Assembly: GCA_946902985.2 (NCBI GenBank)
Contig: OX336393.1
Span: 137,385,291 to 137,449,290 of the forward strand
Length of the DNA stretch: 64,000 nucleotides
DNA from: Meconema thalassinum
Lineage: Eukaryota; Arthropoda; Insecta; Orthoptera; Tettigoniidae
Direction: 5' to 3'
Below, one piece after another: positions 55,203 through 64,000 of the stretch. The position numbers were made by a program, and so were the translations under genes. Position 1 is the stretch's first letter. Each line of letters opens with the position of its first letter. The notes beneath the pieces are model-generated. The model saw only the letters and a list, made by a program, of their open reading frames with translations, made no database searches and was not told where the DNA came from.

Positions 55203-56310
55203 TATTATAGAGGAAACCAATTGAAACCAAACCCTTCGAAAACACAAGCCTGCACTTTCCATCTCAAGAACAGACAGGCAAAGAGGAAACTGCATGTAAC
55301 GTGGGAAAGCATGCTGTTGGATCACTGTGCGAATCCCAAATATTTAGGTATTACATTGGATCGTGCGCTCACGTATGAAAGACATTGTCTAAACACCAAA
55401 AATAAGGTATCCGCAACAAAGTGCCTCCTTCGCAAATTATCTGGTACCAGGTGGGGGACACGAGCTCAAACATTAAGAACAACTGCTTTAGCACTCTGTT
55501 ACTGTGCAGCAGAATATGCATGTCCTGTGTGGTATAGGTTGTGTCATACCAAGCAGGTTGATATTGCATTAAATGAAACGTGTGGACTCATCACTGGCTG
55601 CCTGAGACCACTGTATTGTTTAGCAGGCATTGCACCCCCAGATATCAGAAGAGAAGTTGCAGCTAAATGTGAGAGATCTAGGGTTGATGTGTCTCAAGCA
55701 CATCCATTGTATAGTTTTCAACCAGCCCACTCTCGACTGAAGTCCAGAAGAAGCTCCCTTCACACAACTGAGTGTCTGACTGACAAACCTCAGGGTTTGA
55801 AGCAAGCAAGCAAGCAAGCTTGTAGTTTAACGTGACCGTTAATCTCGAGATCATGAGCCACGGGCCTCAGGTTTTGAGGATTACATCCTGGTTGACCAGA
55901 AGCCCCCACATTACTCAGTGGATGGCTCCATCTGAAAGGCTCCCAGCATGACATACAGAGGCTTGGACAACTTGAAAGTCTCTCAACAGATTGCCATCTG
56001 GGGTTGGCAGATCCAAGTCCAACATTCTTAAATGGGGTTTTTGCTGCGACTCGGTCCTTTGTGAATGTGGTGAAGAACAGACTTATGTGTCATCTGCTTC
56101 AGTGCAGTCTGTGTCCTATACTGTGCACCATGGAGGATCTGGTGAAGGCTACACCAAATGGACGTGACATGGCAAAATATTGGTCATGCATTATTTAGAT
56201 ACTTACATGTTCAAGTTTTGTCATTTTTGTCGCCTATTTTGTACCTAATTTCTTCTGTAATATTTTTGTTCCTGACACGAGTAAATAAACTTTATTTATT
56301 TATTTACATA

Positions 56311-58260
56311 TGTTACGCCCTCATTGGAGCACTTAACCAAAACAAGTATATACATATCTTAAAAACAATATTAAAGATTCAGCTTCTTATTTTTCTTCTT
56401 TTCCCAAAACATTTTCATTCTAAACTTTATAACAACAGTGCAATAATTTTCATATATCACCCATTTAAGATTTGATTGCCGCTGAGCATGGCTGCGCCAG
56501 TGTTTGTTGATTATTGTAGCAGGAGCCCCGCGCAGAACAGCGGAGGACACAGTCATGACAGAATGAGGTCTGCACATAAGTCAAGCAGCATTGCGTCAGA
56601 TAAGCGTCTCAGGAGCTCATGTCACCAAGGACAGTTGTTAAATAATGACCAGGGTACTGGATCTTAGTCATATCCTACTCGCGCAACTGTACCTGTCAAC
56701 GAAGCAGGCTGACGTGTGACACAAGTAAATAAAGAATAGTTCCCCATCTCGACCGCTGGCAATCAATTCGTGAAAGGGTAATAACTGCAATTTAAATGTT
56801 TCTTGAAAAGACGAAGCCTCAGCTCACTATTCAAACAATGCTGGCGATAAATCATTCACTTCCACTGTTCTAGAGTGTTCCAATCAAATGTAACTGCCAG
56901 GTTAAACACACGTTGCCTAATCACATAGATGTGTCTTCCAATAACCTGTAGCACCGCATATCATGTTTCCAATGGTCGGTGTTATAATATCCATGTCATA
57001 TTCCGCACTGGCTGTAGGTTCACTGTGCTCTTATGAAAGTAAAAGTCTATCACCATAATTATAATGTAAATTCCAACTATATAATATCGTGGCGTGATGC
57101 GGGTATTGCATGTACATGATTCGATGTTTCCAGCACAAAAGAGACATATTACACTCCTTCAAATGAGCCACGCTAAAATGTCAATTGTACTAGACCGTAA
57201 GCGAACTGCACTATCACTGATTCCGAATGGCTATCACCATGCTTACTCAATGCGCTGTTACAAATGAACTGTTTCTGAATACGCACAGCTGTCACAAGCT
57301 GGACAGCACTCTTTACTGATAGCTGTCACCAGCTGGAACAGTACTGAACTCTTTCGCTTCGCTGTTCTGGCCTGCCTTGTATCCCGCTTGGAGGGGTGAG
57401 CTTCGAGCCTCCAATGTCACAAATTTCCCTTTGAACGTTGCCAGATATTAAATCCTCATTGGTCAAACAAGCACATGAAATAAAATGTCATACAGTGAGA
57501 TAATAAAATATATATATCCACAAACTATTTCTTGAAGTCATTAATAGATTCCTACACAGTATTATTATCTTACATTTTCTTGAAATGAAATTACTTTCTC
57601 TGGGTCCCGGCATTCTAGTTGCTTCGATGTCGCGAGCCATTCCCCTTCTTTCTTGACGTCAGGTACCCATAGTTCACCGCAAACGCTCCCAGCGACCTCT
57701 TTTCTAGCACATTTTTCCCAACATGGTCAGAGTAGCCGATTTGACTCAGGTCACATCGAGTACAGTACCAATGGGCTATTTGCACATCTAACTTATATCT
57801 AGTACCTCTCTTTCTCCTTTTCTCCCCCGTTTAAACATTATTTGCATGCAAAGCTCGTGAACTGTTTCCCTCTATGTCTAAAATCAGTTTCTGGGCAAAC
57901 AAGTGAGCAACATAGCAGAGCTTCCATCTTGTGATGAATGTATGAACTAAACAAACCATTGTGGCACATAGCCGTGTCTTGGGTGCATTGGCAATGGTAC
58001 ATAGATGGGTTGTAATGCAAAAACGAATTGTTTCCCAAAGTGGCACTTAGCAGGTTTTTGGGTTACACTCTTCAATATTGTTGAGTAAGACTTGAAAATG
58101 TGACCACAGTTGGGATTCTGTTGTCCAGTTAGGTGCGCCAAACCATGACTAGGGCTCATTTCCAAGTCTTCGCGAAGTTACTTCATTACTGTTAAAAGTA
58201 GAGGCGTTACAGTTACTTAATTCAATTATTAACATTGTTACCACAAAATGTAATGGTTTA
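56311..58260. other. No gene recognised
   Basis: An open frame at 56476-56667, with an alternative start MAAPVFVDYC, lies in a GC-richer patch but shows no domain or splice context. Other frames (57831-58165, minus) look random. No repeat copies were identified. Confidence 0.4.
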
Positions 58261-58262
58261 TA

Positions 58263-59092
58263 TAAGGTTCGTTCAAAAAGTAACGAGCCGGAGGCTGTAA
58301 TGCGCAAACCGGTGATGACATCGGCTAATCGTGGTGTGTGTAACGAGGTGTGGTTCCGACCAGAGCATGGAAGGTCACAGCCCGTCGCTAGAGGGCACGC
58401 GTGCACCTCACGTGACTATACAAAGCGAGCAGCAGCATGCATCAATCGTCCAACGCAGCCAGTCGGATTGCAAACAGTGACATGGAGGCGTCAAACGAAG
58501 AGCAATGAGGTGTTGTTCGGTTTCTGACTGCGAAAGGAGTAGGGGGATTGGACATTCATCGCCGAATGTCACAAGTGTACGGCGAACCCTGCATGTCCCT
58601 TGCAAGGGTCAAGGTGTGGCACAAGCGCTTCAGGGAAGGACGGGTGTCGTTCACCGATGATGCCCGGTCAGGGGCACCCTCCTGCATTACCGATGACAAT
58701 GTCCAGCTGGTTGATGCACTCATTACCCAGGACTGCCGAGTGATAGTGAACGACATAGCCGCCGTGGTCGGATTGAGCGTCGGAAGTGTGCACACCACCA
58801 TGAAGGATACTGCACGTGTGGAAAGTGTGTGCCCAATGGGTGCCCCACAGTCTTCAACCATACCAGGAAGCATGTCGAATGGCCTACTGTCTTGGTCTTG
58901 GTTGGACGATTGATGCATGCTGCTGCTCGCTTTGTATCGTCACGTGATGTGCACACGTTACCTCTAGAGACGGGCTGTGACCTTCCACGCTCTGGTCGGA
59001 ACCACACCTCGTTACACACGCCACGATTAGCCGATGTCGTCACTGGTTTGCACATTATAGCCTCCGGCTCGTTACTTTTTGAACGCACCTTA
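58263..59092 (+). mobile_element. mariner-like element, internally deleted, 192-bp TIRs
   Basis: The ends TAAGGTTCGTTCAAAAAGTA and the inverted TAAGGTGCGTTCAAAAAGTA sit inside TA dinucleotides (58261-58262 and 59093-59094). The inverted arms extend to 58454 and back to 58901, about 192 bp each and highly similar. The centre encodes only the N-terminal DNA-binding half of a transposase. It cannot move itself but keeps both ends. Confidence 0.85.
58482..58840 (+). pseudogene. mariner transposase N-terminal (paired HTH) remnant
   Basis: It starts MEASNEEQ, an in-frame stop, then VVRFLTAKGVGGLDIHRRMS, CMSLARVKVWHKRFREGRVS, FTDDARSGAP, VQLVDALITQDCRVIVNDIA and VVGLSVGSVHTTM, then a frameshift. 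The two helix-turn-helix units and the GAP linker region are recognisable; the DDD catalytic domain is deleted. The first stop (TGA for an Arg codon CGA, one transition) and the later frameshift make it a pseudogene. Confidence 0.8.
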
Positions 59093-59252
59093 TAGTAACG
59101 GCATTACTTCCCAATCCTCCCTAAGAGTCGTCTTGGATCACTCTTGTGCCTACAAAACATACTGCTGTTACACCAAGCAGAAGGAGTAGGCTAAGCCAGA
59201 ATAGGATCAATAGGATTGATACTATCCTATTATTTTGTTGAAGCTAACGAGA

Positions 59253-59396
59253 AGAGACTGGGGTGTCGAGTCACAAATACTCAGTGCTACTGCCTTTGCT
59301 GCTCTGCTGAAGAGTATACATCCCTTATATGCCATAGATCTCCTCATGCTGTTATGTGTTGTGGCCATAAATGACACATGCAGAATGATCACAGGC
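59253..59396 (+). pseudogene. LINE scrap related to 53700-56310
   Basis: RDWGVESQILSATAFAALL ... VVAINDTCRMITG lines up with RWGTRAQTLRTTALALCYC ... VDIALNETCGLITG in the LINE at 55221-55835. It is heavily diverged. Confidence 0.45.
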
Positions 59397-59404
59397 TTTT
59401 GAAA

Positions 59405-59580
59405 ATCAATACATCACAAATATCAGTGAATCACCTCATGAACTACTTCTAGAACAGGGAAGGATCAAGAAAACCAACAAATTCAAGTACTTGGGTGAAT
59501 GGTTGGAACCCAAACTCTCCGAAGGAACAGCATTATCAACTCGAGTAAATAAGCTAGAACTGTCATACCGACTTGTAGCA
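59405..59580 (+). pseudogene. LINE scrap with YLGEW motif
   Basis: IKKTNKFKYLGEWLEPKLS then TRVNKLELSYRL resembles the thumb segment preserved at 14180-14250 (YLGEWVHRNG). It is a short fragment of the same family as 13575-14250. Confidence 0.5.
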
Positions 59581-59956
59581 GTTGTTGCTAGCCCACACGT
59601 TGAGCGTACAAGTGTAATGTTAATTAATGCCCCATGTTGGTAGCGACAAATGTAGCTGTTTGGCTGCCCCAAACTGTTGGGTGATAATTGTAACTGTTGA
59701 CCTTTGCCTAAGCTATGTTGTTTTAATGGGCACCAAGACCTCAATGCAATGCTGAAATCTAAATTTGTATTTAACAACGTCTAGCTCTGGTAGAACACCT
59801 TCAAGAATCTATTCACTCAGATCGTGGTATGATTTGATCATTAACCCAACAAACAATTGTATCAGGAGAAGGAATTGGTCTATATCTAATGCTACCTACT
59901 GAAAGCAAAGTTTGCATTGTAAAAGAAATGAATTTATTATATAAAACAAGTATAGC
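59581..59956. other. No gene recognised
   Basis: Short non-coding stretch between LINE scraps and the Penelope-like element. Confidence 0.4.
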
Positions 59957-60592
59957 AAATGATTCATGCTTTTGGGCTAATGCCGTGTGTATTTTTAATT
60001 TAAACCATACGTTTCGGAGAAACCTTGCCTCCTTTTTCAATGGAAATAAACAATGTGGCCAAAGAAAGTATATCAATGAGATTACAAAAAATATAGATAA
60101 ATTCCTCTGTTCGTCACCAGAGAGCAGCTGCCAGAAATAACTGTATGGACCATGGTGGAACGGCAGACAGAGTAGTAAGTAACAAGAAGGTAAAGGGGGC
60201 GGTGTGAAAATATAGAAACTCCTCGAAGAATGAGGAGGGGGGGGGGGGGGGAGGGGGGAGGGTTAGATGGATATAAGGAAACATAGACAAAAGGGAATAG
60301 TAGCTGAACGATACCTAACGTCATACAGTCAACGGCGAAAAAAACAGATGGAAACTCCTCCAGTGACGAACAAAGGAGATCAAATCCAGGCTCTGAGCCC
60401 TAGAGGGAAAATGTACAATTTTAAATATGTGAAGAACAGAGAGACTGAGAGGAACTATCTCCCTAGATCCTTAATAACTGGTAGCCAAGTGTCACTTAGC
60501 TGATATCCAGTGTCTCTGTTAAAATTATTGGGATTTTTACGAATTTCAACTGCCTCCCTTATAATTCTAGACCAGTTGTGCTTAACAAGGGC
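59957..60592 (-). repeat. Penelope terminal repeat, copy 1 (3' side)
   Basis: It matches 62802-63434 almost base for base; differences include the length of the G run (60237-60250) and one or two A insertions near 60341. A degenerate hammerhead-like fold is at 60005-60043. Confidence 0.85.
60237..60262 (+). repeat. Poly-G/purine run in the terminal repeat
   Basis: An interrupted run of about 22 G; the second copy at 63082-63101 has a different length, as expected for slippage. Confidence 0.85.
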
Positions 60593-62812
60593 AAGCGCAT
60601 GAGCATCCTTGAAACATACATCGTGCCCTGAAGACAGGGCATGTTCAGCTATAGCTGATTTGTCAGGTTGGTTTAGACGGATGTTCCTTTGATGCTCTTT
60701 GATGCGAGTGGCAATGGACCGTTTTGTTTGTCCAATGTAGACTTTTCCGCAAGTACATGGGACTTCATACACCCCAGGTTGTAGTATTGGGGACAATTTA
60801 TCTTTGTTTAATGCTAAACGTTGACCAATTTTCGTCATAGTGCCGAAAACTGTTTTTATCTTGTGCTTGCGGAGAATCTTAGCAACGCGGTCAGTGGTGT
60901 TGTGAATATAAGGGAGGTAAGCAGTTCCTCTCACGTCGGAGCTCTGAGAAGGTTGTCTATCCCTCCTTCTGGGATGTAGGGACCTATATATAGTGGATTC
61001 ATTATAGCCATTACCCTTAAACATGGTTTGTAAGGCATGTAACTCTTCCTGAAGAGTTGATGCCTCACAAATACGTTCCGCTCTTTTGGCTAGAGTTGTT
61101 ATAATTCCTTGTTTTTGTGCTGGGTGGTGGTGGGAGTCCGCATGTAAATAACGGTTAGTGTGAGTTGGCTTACGGTAGACGCTGTGCCCCATGGAGCCAT
61201 CCGCTTTCCTCCTCACAAGAACATCCAAAAAAGGTAAGCATCCGCCTGACTCTAGCTCCAATGTGAAGTGGATTGAAGGATGCAGCTGATTTAGGTGGTT
61301 CAGAAAGTGGTTCAGTTTCTCAGAACCCTCCTCCCACACCACGAACGTATCATCCACAAACCTCCACCAAATCACAGGTTTGAAAGACGCCGAAGATATA
61401 GCCTCCCCCTCAAAATGTTCCATGAAAAAATTTGCCACGACAGGCGAGAGTGGACTTCCCATGGCCACACCATCAGTCTGCTCGTAATATTTACCATCCC
61501 ACAAGAAATAGCTGGAACACAAGCAGTGGTGGAATAATCGGGCAATGTCCTCAGGAAACAAATCCTTGATGAGTGACATGACCGAGTCCACCGGCACTCT
61601 GGTAAACAAGGACTCTACATCAAAACTCACCAAAATAGCATTTGGTTGAACGGCGATGGTTGACAATTTTTCGACGAAATGGGTTGAATCCCTAATGTAG
61701 GACTGTGTGCGCCCCAAGTGCGGCTGAAGCAACTTGCTGAGATATTGCGCAAGAGCATAAGTTGGAGAACCTATTGTGCTAACAATTGGTCGAAGAGGGA
61801 CGTCTTGCTTATGGATTTTTGGAAGACCATACAATCTCGGAGGAACAGCATCTCTCGGAATAAGACATCTTCCCTCTTCTTTTGGAATAGATGACAGTTT
61901 AACAAGCTTAGCAGTGGCATTGGATACACGAGTGGTTGGATCACGAGTGCACAGTCTGTAGACAGGATCAGATAACAGAATCGAGATTTTACTTTTATAT
62001 TCAACAGTATCCATCACCACTGTCGCATTTCTCTTGTCAGCATGAAGAATAGAAATGGTGTCTTTATTTCTTAGTTCCTTCAATGCCTTTCTTTCACCCC
62101 GAGTTAAATTGGGTGCGGGTACTTTAGAGGATCTTAATATCCTCACACTTTCTTGTCTAACTTCTTCAGCTTCATCTGGAGGTAAATTGTAGATGGCAGC
62201 CTCAACGGATGTGATCAACTCCTCTGTAGGAATTTTGGAGGGTGCGAGAGCAAAGTTTAGACCTCTGCTTAGTAAAGTTGTTTGATAGTCATCTAAAGGG
62301 GTATTAGAAAGATTGACTACAACTTGACTAGTATCAAGAACCGTACGAGGAGCTGTTTGTCTCGAGGTCAATCGAAGGAACTTAGCTCTTTGTCTATCTA
62401 CAGCCCGACAAAAATTATTCTCGGCCTGAATAGCGGAGATACGTTCAAAGAACAGCCACAATTCCTCTGAGAGAATGCTACTAAGAAGCAGATGTAAGTG
62501 TAATAACTCACGGGAAACTGCGTCCAATTCAGTACGAGAGTTCTGGATCCTCTCGATAACGAGTGCCTTGCTAGCGCGCTGATAAATTCTCATTGCTTTA
62601 TGAGTGTGTATAGTTTGCTTCAATTTTACACAGTTGGGAATGATGTTATGATCCCTGCATCTAAGAAAGAAGGACAACGATAAAAGGAGAGAGCTCCTTC
62701 TTCGCCTCAACTTACTAAATTTAGATGATTGTCGAACAACTTCCTCCCCATAGAGGTTTCTAATTTGCATATTAAGGCTTTCACGGCCCGGATTAATATA
62801 TAAATGATTCAT
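60455..62812 (-). CDS. Penelope-like reverse transcriptase with GIY-YIG endonuclease, 785 aa
   Basis: An uninterrupted frame. The N-terminal 200 residues are basic and helical. The RT core has LRPIVSTIGSPTYALAQYLS, VSFDVESLFTRVPVD, GVAMGSPLSPVVANFFMEHF and the active-site box FVDD at residues 485-488. GGCLPFLDVLVRR and YRKPTHTNRYLHADSHHHP follow. From about residue 677 the GIY-YIG nuclease reads GVYEVPCTCGKVYIGQTKRS with Arg and a later Glu (IREAVEIRKN) in place. The CTCGK zinc-like cysteines before YIG are typical of animal Penelope elements. All key motifs are present, so the copy may be functional. The start ATG lies within the upstream repeat; Met-15 is an alternative. Such enzymes prime reverse transcription at nicked chromosomal DNA. 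Confidence 0.9.
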   Translation of the reverse strand: MNHLYINPGRESLNMQIRNLYGEEVVRQSSKFSKLRRRRSSLLLSLSFFLRCRDHNIIPNCVKLKQTIHTHKAMRIYQRASKALVIERIQNSRTELDAVSRELLHLHLLLSSILSEELWLFFERISAIQAENNFCRAVDRQRAKFLRLTSRQTAPRTVLDTSQVVVNLSNTPLDDYQTTLLSRGLNFALAPSKIPTEELITSVEAAIYNLPPDEAEEVRQESVRILRSSKVPAPNLTRGERKALKELRNKDTISILHADKRNATVVMDTVEYKSKISILLSDPVYRLCTRDPTTRVSNATAKLVKLSSIPKEEGRCLIPRDAVPPRLYGLPKIHKQDVPLRPIVSTIGSPTYALAQYLSKLLQPHLGRTQSYIRDSTHFVEKLSTIAVQPNAILVSFDVESLFTRVPVDSVMSLIKDLFPEDIARLFHHCLCSSYFLWDGKYYEQTDGVAMGSPLSPVVANFFMEHFEGEAISSASFKPVIWWRFVDDTFVVWEEGSEKLNHFLNHLNQLHPSIHFTLELESGGCLPFLDVLVRRKADGSMGHSVYRKPTHTNRYLHADSHHHPAQKQGIITTLAKRAERICEASTLQEELHALQTMFKGNGYNESTIYRSLHPRRRDRQPSQSSDVRGTAYLPYIHNTTDRVAKILRKHKIKTVFGTMTKIGQRLALNKDKLSPILQPGVYEVPCTCGKVYIGQTKRSIATRIKEHQRNIRLNQPDKSAIAEHALSSGHDVCFKDAHALALVKHNWSRIIREAVEIRKNPNNFNRDTGYQLSDTWLPVIKDLGR

Positions 62813-63434
62813 GCTTTTGGGCTAATGCCGTGTGTATTTTTAATTTAAACCATACGTTTCGGAGAAACCTTGCCTCCTTTTTCAATGGAAATAAACAATG
62901 TGGCCAAAGAAAGTATATCAATGAGATTACAAAAAATATAGATAAATTCCTCTGTTCGTCACCAGAGAGCAGCTGCCAGAAATAACTGTATGGACCATGG
63001 TGGAACGGCGGACAGAGTAGTAAGTAACAAGAAGGTAAAGGGGGCGGTGTGAAAATATAGAAACTCCTCGAAGAATGAGGAGGGGGGGGGGGGAGGGGGG
63101 GAGGGTTAGATGGATATAAGGAAACATAGACAAAAGGGAATAGTAGCTGAACGATACCTAACGTCATACAGTCAACGGCGAAAAAACAGATGGAAACTCC
63201 TCCAGTGACGAACAAAGGAGCTCAAATCCAGGCTCTGAGCCCTAGAGGGAAAATGTACAATTTTAAATATGTGAAGAACAGAGAGACTGAGAGGAACTAT
63301 CTCCCTAGATCCTTAATAACTGGTAGCCAAGTGTCACTTAGCTGATATCCAGTGTCTCTGTTAAAATTATTGGGATTTTTACGAATTTCAACTGCCTCCC
63401 TTATAATTCTAGACCAGTTGTGCTTAACAAGGGC
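62802..63434 (-). repeat. Penelope terminal repeat, copy 2 (5' side)
   Basis: Same content as copy 1, ending abruptly at AACAAGGGC within the nuclease-coding end. The junction with the inverted copy shares GGC. The hammerhead-like fold is at 62850-62888. Confidence 0.85.
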
Positions 63435-64000
63435 GGATGCTTACCTTTTTTGGATGTTCTTATGAGGAGGAAAGAGGATGGCTCCATGGGGCACAGCGTC
63501 TACCGTAAGCCAAGTCACACTAACCGTTATTTACATGCGGACTCCCACCACCACCCAGCACAAAAACAAGGAATTATAACAACTCTAGCCAAAAGAGCGG
63601 AACGTATTTGTGAGGCATCAACTCTTCAGGAAGAGTTACATGCCTTACAAACCATGTTTAAGGGTAATGGCTATAATGAATCCACTATATATAGGTCCCT
63701 ACATCCCAGAAGGAGGGATAGACAACCTTCTCAGAGCTCCGACGTGAGAGGAACTGCTTACCTCCCTTATATTCACAACACCACTGACCGCGTTGCTAAG
63801 ATTCTCCGCAAGCACAAGATAAAAACAGTTTTCGGCACTATGACGAAAATTGGTCAACGTTTAGCATTAAACAAAGATAAATTGTCCCCAATACTACAAC
63901 CTGGGGTGTATGAAGTCCCATGTACTTGCGGAAAAGTCTACATTGGACAAACAAAACGGTCCATTGCCACTCGCATCAAAGAGCATCAAAGGAACATCCG
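63435..64000 (+). CDS. Second Penelope-like ORF, inverted and partial
   Basis: A plus-strand frame open from 63435 to the window end (188 codons) reads GCLPFLDVLMRRKEDGSMGH, YRKPSHTNRYLHADSHHHPA, LQEELHALQTMFKGNGYNES and VYEVPCTCGKVYIGQTKRS. It equals residues about 522 to 710 of the 60455-62812 product with a few substitutions (M, E and S where the other has V, A and T). It is truncated at its 5' side where it meets the terminal repeat of the first element in inverted orientation, and continues beyond the window. The RT palm is absent from this copy within the window. Confidence 0.85.

Larger units (their letters stand above)
53700..56310 (+). pseudogene. Non-LTR retrotransposon, plus strand, with nested insertions
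   Basis: Pieces in order are: ISFDEDPFSEETIASGQR and WLKLMEDLDMGRSSQKAW (53720-53890); FVLSELNMAINYCKNGKAAG and IPKIWRKSRVIAILKPGKD (to 54265); an insertion; NYRPISLLSRLFKILERMIL, GAVFIDLTAAYDTVNHHLL; a frameshift; QGSVLAPILFNMYTNDQP and SFLYADRHAITVQADQFE. After a 90-bp insertion come KPNPSKTQACTFHLKNRQ, NPKYLGITLDRALTYERHCL and CLAGIAPPDIRREVAAKCER. The end has a broken CECGEEQT zinc region and MEDLVKATPNGRDMAKYW, then a 3'UTR with AATAAACTTTATTTATTTAT. The catalytic box reads YADR instead of YADD. It is a decayed copy with no endonuclease visible (5' truncated near 53700). Confidence 0.75.
59957..63434 (-). mobile_element. Penelope-like retroelement with direct terminal repeats
   Basis: The 785-codon ORF is bounded by direct repeats of about 635 bp: 59957-60592 and 62802-63434. 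The repeat begins AAATGATTCATGC and ends AACAAGGGC, and includes the last 46 codons of the ORF, a G-rich run and the upstream region. This is the pLTR layout of Penelope-like elements. The outer (63434) end is joined to an inverted partial second copy. Confidence 0.8.

Noticed and set aside
56476..56667. Open frame starting MPLSMAAPVFVDYC
   Set aside because: No recognisable domain, partner exon or poly(A) context. Left as unassigned.
58556..59088. Minus-strand frames across the mariner
   Set aside because: Shadows of the plus-strand transposase remnant and of the inverted repeat.
62793..63215. 140-residue minus-strand frame with a proline run
   Set aside because: It lies in the Penelope terminal repeat and its copy at 60082-60324 ends differently because of the G-run length; it is translation of a simple repeat, not a conserved protein.

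Overview
The window is animal nuclear DNA, almost certainly from an insect with a large, repeat-rich genome. The only host gene I can name is an insect-type pinocchio (pino) gene, whose four coding exons lie at 22155-27161 on the plus strand with consensus splice sites, a long 3'UTR and a poly(A) signal near 29219. A second likely host exon (35811-36671, minus, 286 residues) has a splice acceptor upstream and a poly(A) signal downstream, but I do not recognise the protein. The order is inferred weakly: the density of tRNA-derived SINEs and the mix of LINEs would suit a polyneopteran.

Nearly everything else is mobile DNA, much of it nested. 1-16.4 kb: a hAT transposase remnant, several SINE families, a repeat with a TATA box followed by a hammerhead-ribozyme-like fold (8086-8193), a hAT-like MITE (9858-10478), a LINE fragment (13575-14250), and an RTE-like LINE (15127-16440) split by a 773-bp long-TIR DNA transposon with a 9-bp target duplication. 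19.6-29.2 kb: the pino locus, with SINEs, a 208-bp palindromic MITE and a 650-bp foldback in its introns. 29.4-32.8 kb: a foldback element carrying a piggyBac-type cysteine-rich domain, then a Transib DNA transposon (30667-32798). The Transib has RSS-like termini, a CGCTG target duplication and a decayed RAG1-like transposase. The window also holds a paralogous empty copy of its target.

35.8-41.6 kb: the unknown gene exon and an uninterrupted 1005-codon endonuclease/reverse-transcriptase LINE (38262-41279, minus). 42.0-44.2 kb: a hAT element with an 8-bp target duplication that swallowed a 5'-truncated LINE. 44.6-45.9 kb: a 965-bp element with a 13-bp target duplication and a hammerhead motif in each inverted arm. 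46.0-51.1 kb: LINE remains, one split by a SINE with a 17-bp target duplication. 51.7-52.3 kb: a 7 x 74-bp minisatellite. 53.7-56.3 kb: a LINE broken by at least two insertions. 58.3-59.1 kb: an internally deleted mariner with 192-bp TIRs. 59.96-64.0 kb: a Penelope-like element with an intact 785-codon RT/GIY-YIG ORF, direct terminal repeats and an inverted second copy running off the window.

The strongest leads are the Transib/RSS-like element with its empty site and the recurring hammerhead motifs. All family names rest on motif recognition by eye; no database search or folding program was run.
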